IMG/VR virus record: IMGVR_UViG_3300020221_000119
Coordinates: 1 to 24,588 of that record
Length of the DNA stretch: 24,588 nucleotides
From: a virus
Reading direction: 5' to 3' (one strand)
In this document: positions 19,530 to 24,382 of the stretch, in pieces
Position numbering within the stretch: the stretch's first letter is position 1
How the letters are laid out: every line of letters begins with the position of its first letter
The notes under the pieces: generated by a model
The model's database searches: none
The model's input: the letters and a program-made list of their open reading frames with translations, nothing else
Told to the model about the DNA's origin: nothing
Program-made: the position numbers and the translations under genes

Positions 19530-19896
19530 TGAGATCGATACGGTCAAATGCATCGAAATATTCAGTTTCGAATGCATCTAGATAATCATTCAATGGCATC
19601 CAGAACCAATCGTGGTTCGCCTCATAACCATCAACAATAATCATAAGTCTATAGGTTATATTTTCATTTGAAACTTCGTCAAGTATTGATTCAGGTGCTA
19701 CTGGATTAGCAGGATCGTACTTGATTGCCCTACCAGTATAATCACCATTAATAAATTCTGCCCATTCAATATTAACGGTGGCTTCGTGTGGTGTAAACGC
19801 CTCTAATCCAAAAGGATTCTCGCGCTTCAAGTACACGATAGTCTCACCCTGATTAGGCTTCTTCTCAGCAAACGAATAAAAGTTCAAGTGTAACAT
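19522..19896 (-). CDS. Conserved phage hypothetical protein (124 aa)
   Basis: ATG at 19896 has AAGGAG 5 bases upstream. The protein starts MLHLNFYSFAEKKPNQGETI, followed by VYLKRENPFGLEAFTPHEAT, an acidic middle and WMPLNDYLDAFETEYFDAFD near the end. The 'f.ekkP.dGEtIvYLk..n.fG....eP.ea.v.y.W' pattern is widespread in phages. Probably beta-rich at the N-terminus and soluble; function unknown. Confidence 0.87.
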   Translation of the reverse strand: MLHLNFYSFAEKKPNQGETIVYLKRENPFGLEAFTPHEATVNIEWAEFINGDYTGRAIKYDPANPVAPESILDEVSNENITYRLMIIVDGYEANHDWFWMPLNDYLDAFETEYFDAFDRIDLNE

Positions 19897-20069
19897 TATT
19901 TCTCCTTACCAATTCTTGCAATAAAGCACTCTTCTGATACCATAAACTGACCACGCCGGAATTCAAAATAGCAATCTTCCTCTTCTTCAAATCGCTTTAC
20001 AGTATCTTCACCAGAAGCCACTTTAATTATCTCACAGGCTTGCTCGAAAGTCAACCCATAACCAGGCAC
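19896..20069 (-). CDS. Small hypothetical protein, start uncertain (57 aa from GTG)
   Basis: A protein-like frame reads PGYGLTFEQACEIIKVASGE, then EEEEDCYFEFRRGQFMVSEE and ends IARIGKEK, with a TAATG junction to the next gene. No ATG lies in frame; GTG at 20069 is the only normal start. The frame remains open upstream (NRWGYRGV) to a TGA that overlaps an out-of-frame ATG at 20097 with a plausible ribosome site. Deleting one A there would give MSNRWGYRGVPGYG. Either a GTG start or a frameshift is therefore possible. Unrecognised. Confidence 0.6.
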   Translation of the reverse strand: MPGYGLTFEQACEIIKVASGEDTVKRFEEEEDCYFEFRRGQFMVSEECFIARIGKEK

Positions 20070-20106
20070 ACCTCTATAACCCCAACGGTTTACTCATTCC
20101 AAATCT

Positions 20107-20307
20107 CTACTTATTCACAGCAGGAATACCAACCACTATACAGGATTGGTTCCTCGGTAGATTCTTCTCACACTCTGCAATAGCTTCATCATACAAATTA
20201 ATCTTTGATCTCGGATAAAGTTTTGATCCCATAACAATTAATGCCATACCAAGGACCATACCCAAGAGAATCAACGAGAATGTGTCAACACTTTCGCTTC
20301 TAATCAT
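20107..20307 (-). CDS. Small membrane-anchored phage protein with LPRNQ motif (66 aa)
   Basis: ATG at 20307 has GGAG 8 bases upstream and is preferred over a GTG at 20316. An N-terminal polar segment (MIRSESVDTFS) precedes one membrane helix LILLGMVLGMALIVMGSKLY. The soluble part carries YDEAIAECEKNLPRNQSCIV and ends VGIPAVNK. The 'D.A...CE..LPRNq.C......PV' motif after a single helix is common in small phage membrane proteins. It probably faces the periplasm or the cytoplasm next to the inner membrane; role unknown. Confidence 0.85.
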   Translation of the reverse strand: MIRSESVDTFSLILLGMVLGMALIVMGSKLYPRSKINLYDEAIAECEKNLPRNQSCIVVGIPAVNK

Positions 20308-20342
20308 TTTTGGCACTCCACTTTATCAGTAATCCGAGTCAT

Positions 20343-20588
20343 TTACTTCTCAATGCTAACAAACACTTTCTTTTTCCTGAAAATACCTTCTTCTTCCATC
20401 CTACCAATCAAGCCTCTAACTTTCTCAGTAAAAGTATCTGCATAGATCCATTCAGCATAAGGTGAGCCTTCAATCTTGACAAGAAGGGCTTGAGCAGAGT
20501 TGGATACGCTAAGAATCTCAACTTCCCTCAATCGACCAAGAAATTCACAGAGGTATACTTCGTTCTTCTTGTACTTAATCTTTTCCAT
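20343..20588 (-). CDS. Small hypothetical protein (81 aa)
   Basis: ATG at 20588 has AGG 6 bases upstream. The protein is MEKIKYKKNEVYLCEFLGRL then REVEILSVSNSAQALLVKIE with a WIYADTFTEKV segment and a basic end FRKKKVFVSIEK. The early part is strand-rich, resembling a small SH3-like barrel (inference). Not assigned to a family. Confidence 0.8.
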   Translation of the reverse strand: MEKIKYKKNEVYLCEFLGRLREVEILSVSNSAQALLVKIEGSPYAEWIYADTFTEKVRGLIGRMEEEGIFRKKKVFVSIEK

Positions 20589-20595
20589 AATAAAC

Positions 20596-20877
20596 CTAAT
20601 CTATAGCTTTAAACTTATTTTTTATAGCTTTATGAATCATGTAAGATCGTTCGGCTTCTTCCAGATTATGGAACCTAGCGATACTAGCACACTCATTAAC
20701 AAGTAACTCGATTAGCTCATCCATCTCTTTAAGAGACAAAGTGTACTTTTTAGAGGATACCAGATATCCCTGGTGATCACGGTAATCTCCGTTATCAACC
20801 AGGAATTGTTTCAAGTAAGTTTTAATCTTCTCGTTCATAAGAGATAATGAATCATCAATAGAAGTGATTTCAATCAA
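20596..20877 (-). CDS. Hypothetical helical protein (93 aa), TTG or ATG start
   Basis: TTG at 20877 overlaps the upstream stop in a TTGA junction, giving IEITSIDDSLSLMNEKIK after the first residue. ATG at 20838 (MNEKIKTYLKQF) is the alternative, but neither has a strong ribosome site. The rest is helical with SLKEMDELIELLVNECASIA and ERSYMIHKAIKNKFKAID. No family recognised; probably soluble. Confidence 0.75.
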   Translation of the reverse strand: MIEITSIDDSLSLMNEKIKTYLKQFLVDNGDYRDHQGYLVSSKKYTLSLKEMDELIELLVNECASIARFHNLEEAERSYMIHKAIKNKFKAID

Positions 20878-21074
20878 ACAATATCGTCTTCGTGGATGTA
20901 CCTAGTCAATAGTACATAGCTCTTACCGATAAAGAACGGACCATACTCTTTTCGATACTCACTATAGGCTTTAACGGCTTCTTCTTCTGTCTCAAAGCCG
21001 TCATAGTTGTTAATACCCGATTGCATCAACAATCCACCATCAGTAATCGTATACCACTCGTATCTCTTTATCAT
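20874..21074 (-). CDS. Small conserved phage protein, YEWYxI type (66 aa)
   Basis: ATG at 21074 overlaps the upstream stop as ATGA. The protein reads MIKRYEWYTITDGGLLMQSG, then NYDGFETEEEAVKAYSEYRK and ends SYVLLTRYIHEDDIV. 'YeWY.i.D......gYDGfeteeeAi.af......f..g.YvLLt.y' is a pattern I recognise from phages. The fold is likely a small alpha/beta unit with a central helix; function unknown. Confidence 0.85.
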   Translation of the reverse strand: MIKRYEWYTITDGGLLMQSGINNYDGFETEEEAVKAYSEYRKEYGPFFIGKSYVLLTRYIHEDDIV

Positions 21075-21364
21075 AGTAATTTCATTGTGCCTTCCATGCT
21101 AACCAATTCTAGAACAATCAACTGTTCTTCACTCAATGAAACATCTTCATCAATGATAACTCTATCAAACTTTAATCCCCTAAGGGCAACATCATCAATA
21201 TCATTTTGCGTGATGAACCGATATTTGGTATCAACTGTTTCTATAGTCATAGAAGGATTACTTAATCGGATAACAGATTGACTACCCTCTAGTACAGCAG
21301 AGAGCCACCTGAACCGTTTATTGGCTCTCTTCTGATTGTCAAAGACTAAGAGAACAAACTTCAT
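21071..21364 (-). CDS. Conserved phage protein with RGLKFDRVIIDE motif (97 aa)
   Basis: The protein begins MKFVLLVFDNQKRANKRFRW, with SNPSMTIETVDTKYRFITQN in the middle and ALRGLKFDRVIIDEDVSLSE near the end. The last motif resembles a Walker B strand (hhhhDE) as seen in terminases and helicases, but no P-loop is present and the protein is too short for an ATPase. It could be a remnant or a mimic of such a domain (inference). It follows a 10-base tandem duplication. Confidence 0.82.
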   Translation of the reverse strand: MKFVLLVFDNQKRANKRFRWLSAVLEGSQSVIRLSNPSMTIETVDTKYRFITQNDIDDVALRGLKFDRVIIDEDVSLSEEQLIVLELVSMEGTMKLL

Positions 21365-21384
21365 CCGTTATTGACCGTTATTGA
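21365..21384 (-). repeat. Perfect 10-base tandem duplication at a gene junction
   Basis: CCGTTATTGA occurs twice without a gap (21365-21374, 21375-21384). It spans the stop codon of the 21378 gene and ends exactly at the ATG of the 21364 gene. Confidence 0.85.
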
Positions 21385-21584
21385 TCTTTAGATTGGTCTT
21401 TAAGCTTTTGCAATGTAATATTATACAATAGGTAAAACATAACACCAAGAAGACCTAGTAGCATAGCACCAACTAGAATCTCTGGTGTAACAAGATTGGT
21501 GATAACAACTAATGCACCAAATGAAATAAAGGCAATTGCAAAATATGCAACTGTCTTAATAAAAGCCATCTGTTTAAGCGTCAT
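21378..21584 (-). CDS. Two-helix small membrane protein (68 aa)
   Basis: ATG at 21584 has GGAG 7 bases upstream. The protein starts MTLKQMAFIKTVAYFAIAFI and has two hydrophobic spans (about 9-30 and 34-55), then a charged cytoplasmic tail LQKLKDQSKDQ. The topology is probably both ends inside. Overlaps the upstream gene as an ATGA junction. Role unknown. Confidence 0.83.
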   Translation of the reverse strand: MTLKQMAFIKTVAYFAIAFISFGALVVITNLVTPEILVGAMLLGLLGVMFYLLYNITLQKLKDQSKDQ

Positions 21585-21814
21585 TCTTTTACTCCAAATC
21601 CATCTCTAATTACTAACATAGTATCCAATACAGCGGTACTGACAATGCACTCAATCAATCGTTGAGCCTTCTGGTCAGTTGCAATGTCGGAAATGTTTAA
21701 CAACTGACTCAAGATGCCTTTGGCTTCTAACCGCAACTTGTCAGCTTCTTCTTGTACCTTGATAGACAACTCTTGTCTCTCAGCTTCTGCTTCAATCTTA
21801 GCCATATCCGCCAT
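21581..21814 (-). CDS. Small helical hypothetical protein (77 aa)
   Basis: ATG at 21814 has AAGGAG 6 bases upstream. The first 35 residues, MADMAKIEAEAERQELSIKV onward, are an Ala/Glu-rich helix with coiled-coil character. The second half (QKAQRLIECIVSTAVLDTML) is a hydrophobic helix. It may oligomerise. No family recognised. Confidence 0.82.
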   Translation of the reverse strand: MADMAKIEAEAERQELSIKVQEEADKLRLEAKGILSQLLNISDIATDQKAQRLIECIVSTAVLDTMLVIRDGFGVKE

Positions 21815-21828
21815 TTGTTTCTCCTTGT

Positions 21829-21897
21829 TTAAGCAATGTTGTCTTTTGAAGATTCTGCGGCAATATTTAATGTCTTCACTAGCTCTTCGTTAGTCAT
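21829..21897 (-). CDS. Putative 22-residue peptide
   Basis: A short frame reads MTNEELVKTLNIAAESSKDN and ends IA. Its ATG shares a base with the upstream stop (TAATG), and it ends just before the ribosome site of the next gene, filling an otherwise empty gap. No separate Shine-Dalgarno is evident, so translation would depend on coupling. It may be a real micropeptide or spacer. Confidence 0.45.
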   Translation of the reverse strand: MTNEELVKTLNIAAESSKDNIA

Positions 21898-22175
21898 TAT
21901 TCAATACCGAAATGCTCTTGAATTTCCTGGTAACACAGCAATGCTCCGTCCTTGAATCCACCTTGATAGTCACTCAATTCAACATCATTTTCAACTTTGA
22001 TACATTGAAGCATACATTCCTTTGCAGCAAGTTCTACACCCTCTTGGAAAGTTTGCCAATGATCTTCGAGTACATCGCTAACATATTCCCCATTATATTT
22101 TTTGTTTAAATTATGCTTGTCTCCAAAATTAGGATATACATGGGTTTCAAACAATTGTCGAATTCGTTCGTTCAT
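21897..22175 (-). CDS. Small conserved phage protein, MNERIRxL type (92 aa)
   Basis: ATG at 22175 has AGGAG 6 bases upstream. The protein opens MNERIRQLFETHVYPNFGDK, with EDHWQTFQEGVELAAKECML and a GGFKDGALLCYQEIQEHFG end. Proteins with 'MNERI.eLaeqa ... f...iv.eCa..c' are recurrent in phage early regions; this looks like a diverged member. Helical, soluble, unknown role. Confidence 0.82.
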   Translation of the reverse strand: MNERIRQLFETHVYPNFGDKHNLNKKYNGEYVSDVLEDHWQTFQEGVELAAKECMLQCIKVENDVELSDYQGGFKDGALLCYQEIQEHFGIE

Positions 22176-22184
22176 TCTCTGCTC

Positions 22185-22379
22185 CTACCAATCAAAGTCT
22201 TCTGGTGATGCCTCAATCAACCCATCATGATAGGCTTCATTAACATCGGCTTCATACTGAGTCTCGATCTCTGCCATCAACAACTCTACAAACTGGTACC
22301 TGGTGAACTTGTCACCCTTCTTCACCGATTCCAGCATAGCCCGTTGCCATAGCTGGTCGATCTTGGCTTTCGATAACAT
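22185..22379 (-). CDS. Small helical phage protein (64 aa)
   Basis: I prefer ATG at 22379 (MLSKAKIDQLWQRAMLESVK) because related phage proteins start with 'M.tk.eIdeLW..am..s'; ATG at 22397 would add six Cys/Val-rich residues and overlap the upstream gene. It continues FTRYQFVELLMAEIETQYE and ends in an acidic tail with DFDW. No ribosome site stands out, so coupling to the gene just upstream is likely. Confidence 0.77.
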   Translation of the reverse strand: MLSKAKIDQLWQRAMLESVKKGDKFTRYQFVELLMAEIETQYEADVNEAYHDGLIEASPEDFDW

Positions 22380-22381
22380 CT

Positions 22382-22564
22382 TCACACAGCACACCATTCC
22401 AGTAGAATCATACCAGCCTTTTTGATCTTGTCAAAGTCAGTTTCACACTCACTCATCTGGTACCAGACATTATTTTGGCATGCAAACACATGCCCGTCGG
22501 GACTCACCTTGTAGTCCAAGCCATTATAGGAGATTTCAGCGTTCTTTACTTGCAACGGTTTCAT
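22382..22564 (-). CDS. Small hypothetical protein (60 aa)
   Basis: ATG at 22564 has GAGG 6 bases upstream. The protein reads MKPLQVKNAEISYNGLDYKV then DGHVFACQNNVWYQMSECET and a C-terminal helix DKIKKAGMILLEWCAV. The N-terminal half looks like a small beta meander. No family known to me. Confidence 0.78.
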   Translation of the reverse strand: MKPLQVKNAEISYNGLDYKVSPDGHVFACQNNVWYQMSECETDFDKIKKAGMILLEWCAV

Positions 22565-22572
22565 AGGAGACC

Positions 22573-22692
22573 TCAGCGGATCCGCTTGTAAGCTGCATCG
22601 ACTTCAATGAGCTTCATCATCTTCCGACAAGCCATGATGCAAATCTCTTTACGGGAAACCTTCTTACCCTTAATAACGAACGGTTTGGTCAT
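22573..22692 (-). CDS. Very small basic protein (39 aa)
   Basis: ATG at 22692 has a perfect GGAG 7 bases upstream and follows the promoter at 22728-22755. The protein reads MTKPFVIKGKKVSRKEICIM, then ACRKMMKLIEVDAAYKRIR, strongly basic and helical. Its stop codon overlaps the ribosome site of the next gene. A short basic first gene in an operon could bind nucleic acid or a host protein (inference). Confidence 0.8.
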   Translation of the reverse strand: MTKPFVIKGKKVSRKEICIMACRKMMKLIEVDAAYKRIR

Positions 22693-22727
22693 CACTTTTC
22701 TCCATGCAAGATCACTCAACAGTTCAT

Positions 22728-22755
22728 ATTATACACGAACCGAACCAGATGTCAA
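22728..22755 (-). promoter_or_regulatory. Consensus sigma70 promoter cassette with GTTGAGTGA start element
   Basis: Minus strand reads GCTTGACA (-35 at 22750-22755), 16 bases, TGTATAAT (-10 at 22728-22733), then seven bases and GTTGAGTGA (22712-22720). An A-rich ACCAAAAATAG tract lies just upstream of the -35. Confidence 0.9.
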
Positions 22756-22797
22756 GCACTATTTTTGGTTTTTTGGTCTATTAACTGATCACAAGCA

Positions 22798-23022
22798 CTA
22801 AAATGACTCATTATTAGACTTGGCAATCTCTGCTCGAATCTTGATTAAAGTCAACAACTTCTCCTTCTGGTTAGCACTCAGACCCAAATCAGAAACCAAT
22901 GTAACTACAAATGAATTCAGATAACCAGCAGCGTATGCATATCCACCATAACCAGACAACACAGCAGTAAGATTCGTCATAGCATCATACAACTCGACAT
23001 CAATATTAGCATTCACACTCAT
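22798..23022 (-). CDS. Small hypothetical protein (74 aa)
   Basis: ATG at 23022 shares a base with the stop of the 25-codon gene upstream (TGATG) and has AAGG 6-7 bases upstream. The protein reads MSVNANIDVELYDAMTNLTA, then GYGGYAYAAGYLNSFVVTLV and SANQKEKLLTLIKIRAEIAK. The Gly/Tyr/Ala-rich centre and helical ends do not match a family I can name. Confidence 0.8.
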   Translation of the reverse strand: MSVNANIDVELYDAMTNLTAVLSGYGGYAYAAGYLNSFVVTLVSDLGLSANQKEKLLTLIKIRAEIAKSNNESF

Positions 23023-23099
23023 CACAAACCTTTCTTGGTATCCATCTTACGGTTCAATGCAGCCTGGTCTTCCTCAAGATATTTCTTAAACGTGATCAT
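23022..23099 (-). CDS. 25-residue peptide gene sharing sequence with its neighbour
   Basis: ATG at 23099 has GAGG 8 bases upstream. The product is MITFKKYLEEDQAALNRKMD followed by TKKGL. QAALNRKMDTKKG is identical to residues inside the next upstream gene, from a 38-base exact DNA repeat. Its stop forms a TGATG junction with the next gene. The good ribosome site and coupling support translation. Confidence 0.65.
   Translation of the reverse strand: MITFKKYLEEDQAALNRKMDTKKGL
23029..23066. repeat. 38-base direct repeat, copy 1
   Basis: The stretch beginning CCTTTCTTGGTATCCATC and ending GCAGCCTG is identical to 23374-23411. It is coding in both places and in the same frame (QAALNRKMDTKKG). 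Confidence 0.95.
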
Positions 23100-23117
23100 T
23101 TCTTAGTCCTCATTGTG

Positions 23118-23567
23118 TCATGCGAATATATCCGATCCATCATGATCAAGGTGAAAACCATGTTTTTTACAGTACGCTTCCCATTCCTTAATATGTTTGT
23201 TGCGAAGCCAAGAACGATGATCGTCATAACGCATTCGCAACTCTGACCCCCGCCAACTATGAACTGAACCACCTCGGCTCACATGACTACCAATAGACTT
23301 CCATGTTTTTTCCAATATACGAACCGCTGAAGATGGTGTCATATTTTTCGGCATACCATCCTCTGCAATAGACCCTTTCTTGGTATCCATCTTACGGTTC
23401 AATGCAGCCTGCTTAGAGGCTTCACACTTAGCACACCTCTCTTCGACAGGCACTTGTTTATATTCGGACCATTCAGCAGACATCGGTGTACGGAGAATGT
23501 TACGACCACATGCGGTCATAGAACTCCAACCGGAACCAGACTTGCTTAAATGGATTTGGTGGCTCAT
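23118..23567 (-). CDS. CxxC protein with two-domain layout (149 aa)
   Basis: ATG at 23567 is chosen because it lies 25 bases after the start predicted for the 23599 promoter; an upstream TTG frame to 23669 crosses that promoter. Residues 1-55 form a small zinc-finger-like unit: MSHQIHLSKSGSGWSSMTAC, then GRN and RCAKCEASKQAALNRKM. Residues 70-149 hold MTPSSAVRILEKTWKSIGSH, a WRGSELRMRYDDHRSWLRN motif and HGFHLDHDGSD. The first unit resembles small phage 'H.s......TaCGr ... RCakCe' proteins; the second is unrecognised. Confidence 0.83.
   Translation of the reverse strand: MSHQIHLSKSGSGWSSMTACGRNILRTPMSAEWSEYKQVPVEERCAKCEASKQAALNRKMDTKKGSIAEDGMPKNMTPSSAVRILEKTWKSIGSHVSRGGSVHSWRGSELRMRYDDHRSWLRNKHIKEWEAYCKKHGFHLDHDGSDIFA
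23374..23411. repeat. 38-base direct repeat, copy 2
   Basis: Exact copy of 23029-23066, located 345 bases away within the CxxC protein gene. The two differ immediately outside this stretch on both sides. Confidence 0.95.
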
Positions 23568-23598
23568 AGAAGTATCTCTGTCTCGTTTCTCAGATGAT

Positions 23599-23626
23599 AT
23601 TATACAGCACCTAGGTATATTGTCAA
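23599..23626 (-). promoter_or_regulatory. Sigma70-type promoter
   Basis: Minus strand reads TTGACA (23621-23626), 16 bases, TGTATAAT (-10 at 23599-23604). It is preceded by ACCAAATAGTTG. The GTTGAGTGA element is absent here. Confidence 0.85.
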
Positions 23627-23804
23627 CAACTATTTGGTGGATATTAACTGTTAACCAGTACCAAATCAATCACTCACTTCGTTCGTGATTACTTCGTTAT
23701 CTCTTGTGGTTATAACTCAATAAACACAGTAACAGTACAGTACCAGTAACCAGTAACCAATCAGATCAGTAATTAGTAATATACATTATCTACCCAACAC
23801 ACTT
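23627..23804. other. Gene-free repetitive leader region
   Basis: No supported gene lies in these 178 bases. The plus strand has degenerate units of AGTAAC, AGTACAG and CCAGTAA (about 23727-23773), a small inverted repeat AATCAC/GTGATT (23668-23673, 23685-23690) and a TTAACTGTTAA palindrome near 23644. It would be transcribed from the promoter at 23805-23833. Confidence 0.6.
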
Positions 23805-23833
23805 ATTTTATACTCTTGTCAAGGGTTTGTCAA
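23805..23833 (-). promoter_or_regulatory. Sigma70-type promoter with doubled TTGACA
   Basis: Minus strand reads TTGACA (23828-23833), 17 bases, TAAAAT (23805-23810). A second TTGACA lies at 23818-23823, from a tandem CCCTTGACAA repeat. Only the first is well spaced. Confidence 0.75.
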
Positions 23834-23858
23834 GGGTTTTTGCAAATATATTTTGTGG

Positions 23859-24002
23859 CTATTTGCTATTCCATATACCGATAAACATCATTACCAACCC
23901 AATAACGGCTATAGCAGAGAGATTCAGCAGTGGTGCTGTTTCATTCTCAATGCCACCTAGGGCTAACATGACGACCAGTAAACCAAGGAATGTGGTAATC
24001 AT
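23859..24002 (-). CDS. Two-helix small membrane protein (47 aa)
   Basis: ATG at 24002 has GGAGG 7 bases upstream, one of the best ribosome sites in the window. The protein reads MITTFLGLLVVMLALGGIEN, then ETAPLLNLSAIAVIGLVMMF and ends IGIWNSK. Two hydrophobic helices flank a short acidic loop, so it is a hairpin membrane protein. It is alone between two promoters (24032 upstream, 23805 downstream). No family known. Confidence 0.82.
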   Translation of the reverse strand: MITTFLGLLVVMLALGGIENETAPLLNLSAIAVIGLVMMFIGIWNSK

Positions 24003-24031
24003 CAGAGATCCTCCATATCATTAACGGAACT

Positions 24032-24060
24032 ATTATACTATAGGACCACCGGTAGGTCAA
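24032..24060 (-). promoter_or_regulatory. Sigma70-type promoter for 24002 gene
   Basis: Minus strand reads TTGACC (24055-24060), 17 bases, TATAAT (24032-24037). It is preceded by CACCAAATATTTG, similar to the tract before the 23599 promoter. Start is near 24025. Confidence 0.8.
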
Positions 24061-24082
24061 CAAATATTTGGTGGCACCGGTG

Positions 24083-24382
24083 TCACTCGAATTCGTTGAG
24101 GTAATAACCGTCTGGTAGCTCTGGGAAGTCTGGTATCTCCACCGAATAATCCTCCGCTTGGAGACTCTGGTGCGTGGTACCTAACCGGGATATCTGTTGG
24201 GCTGCCTCTACGGATTTCTGGTAATTGGTACCCATGGTGGAACCGTGGATGCGGAGCTTTTCCATGCGCTCCTCCGTATATACCTGGGCTTTGGTGGCAC
24301 ATGACTGGCAGCAGTATGGACCCCTTTTCCGGTGGATCTTTTGGCAGGTGGGGCAGGTCTTCTTTCTATAGACTCCTGGCAT
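24083..24382 (-). CDS. Zinc-binding phage protein, CPTCxKxHRKRG type (99 aa)
   Basis: The protein reads MPGVYRKKTCPTCQKIHRKR, then GPYCCQSCATKAQVYTEERM; two CxxC pairs make a zinc ribbon, with a basic linker. Residues 40-75 are helical, and the C-terminus is acidic with IPDFPELPDGYYLNEFE. Short phage proteins with this 'kkTCp.Cg..HrkRG.fCs.sCa' start are familiar. The ATG at 24382 lacks a Shine-Dalgarno, and no promoter is visible immediately upstream. A nucleic-acid-binding role is plausible. Confidence 0.82.
   Translation of the reverse strand: MPGVYRKKTCPTCQKIHRKRGPYCCQSCATKAQVYTEERMEKLRIHGSTMGTNYQKSVEAAQQISRLGTTHQSLQAEDYSVEIPDFPELPDGYYLNEFE

Noticed and set aside
23118-23669. Longer start of the CxxC protein gene at 23669
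   Set aside because: It would begin with TTG upstream of the strong promoter at 23599-23626, and the added residues are not protein-like.
24057-24302. Minus-strand 81-codon Pro/His/Arg-rich frame
   Set aside because: Shadow of the 24083-24382 zinc-binding gene, and it would cross the promoter at 24032-24060.
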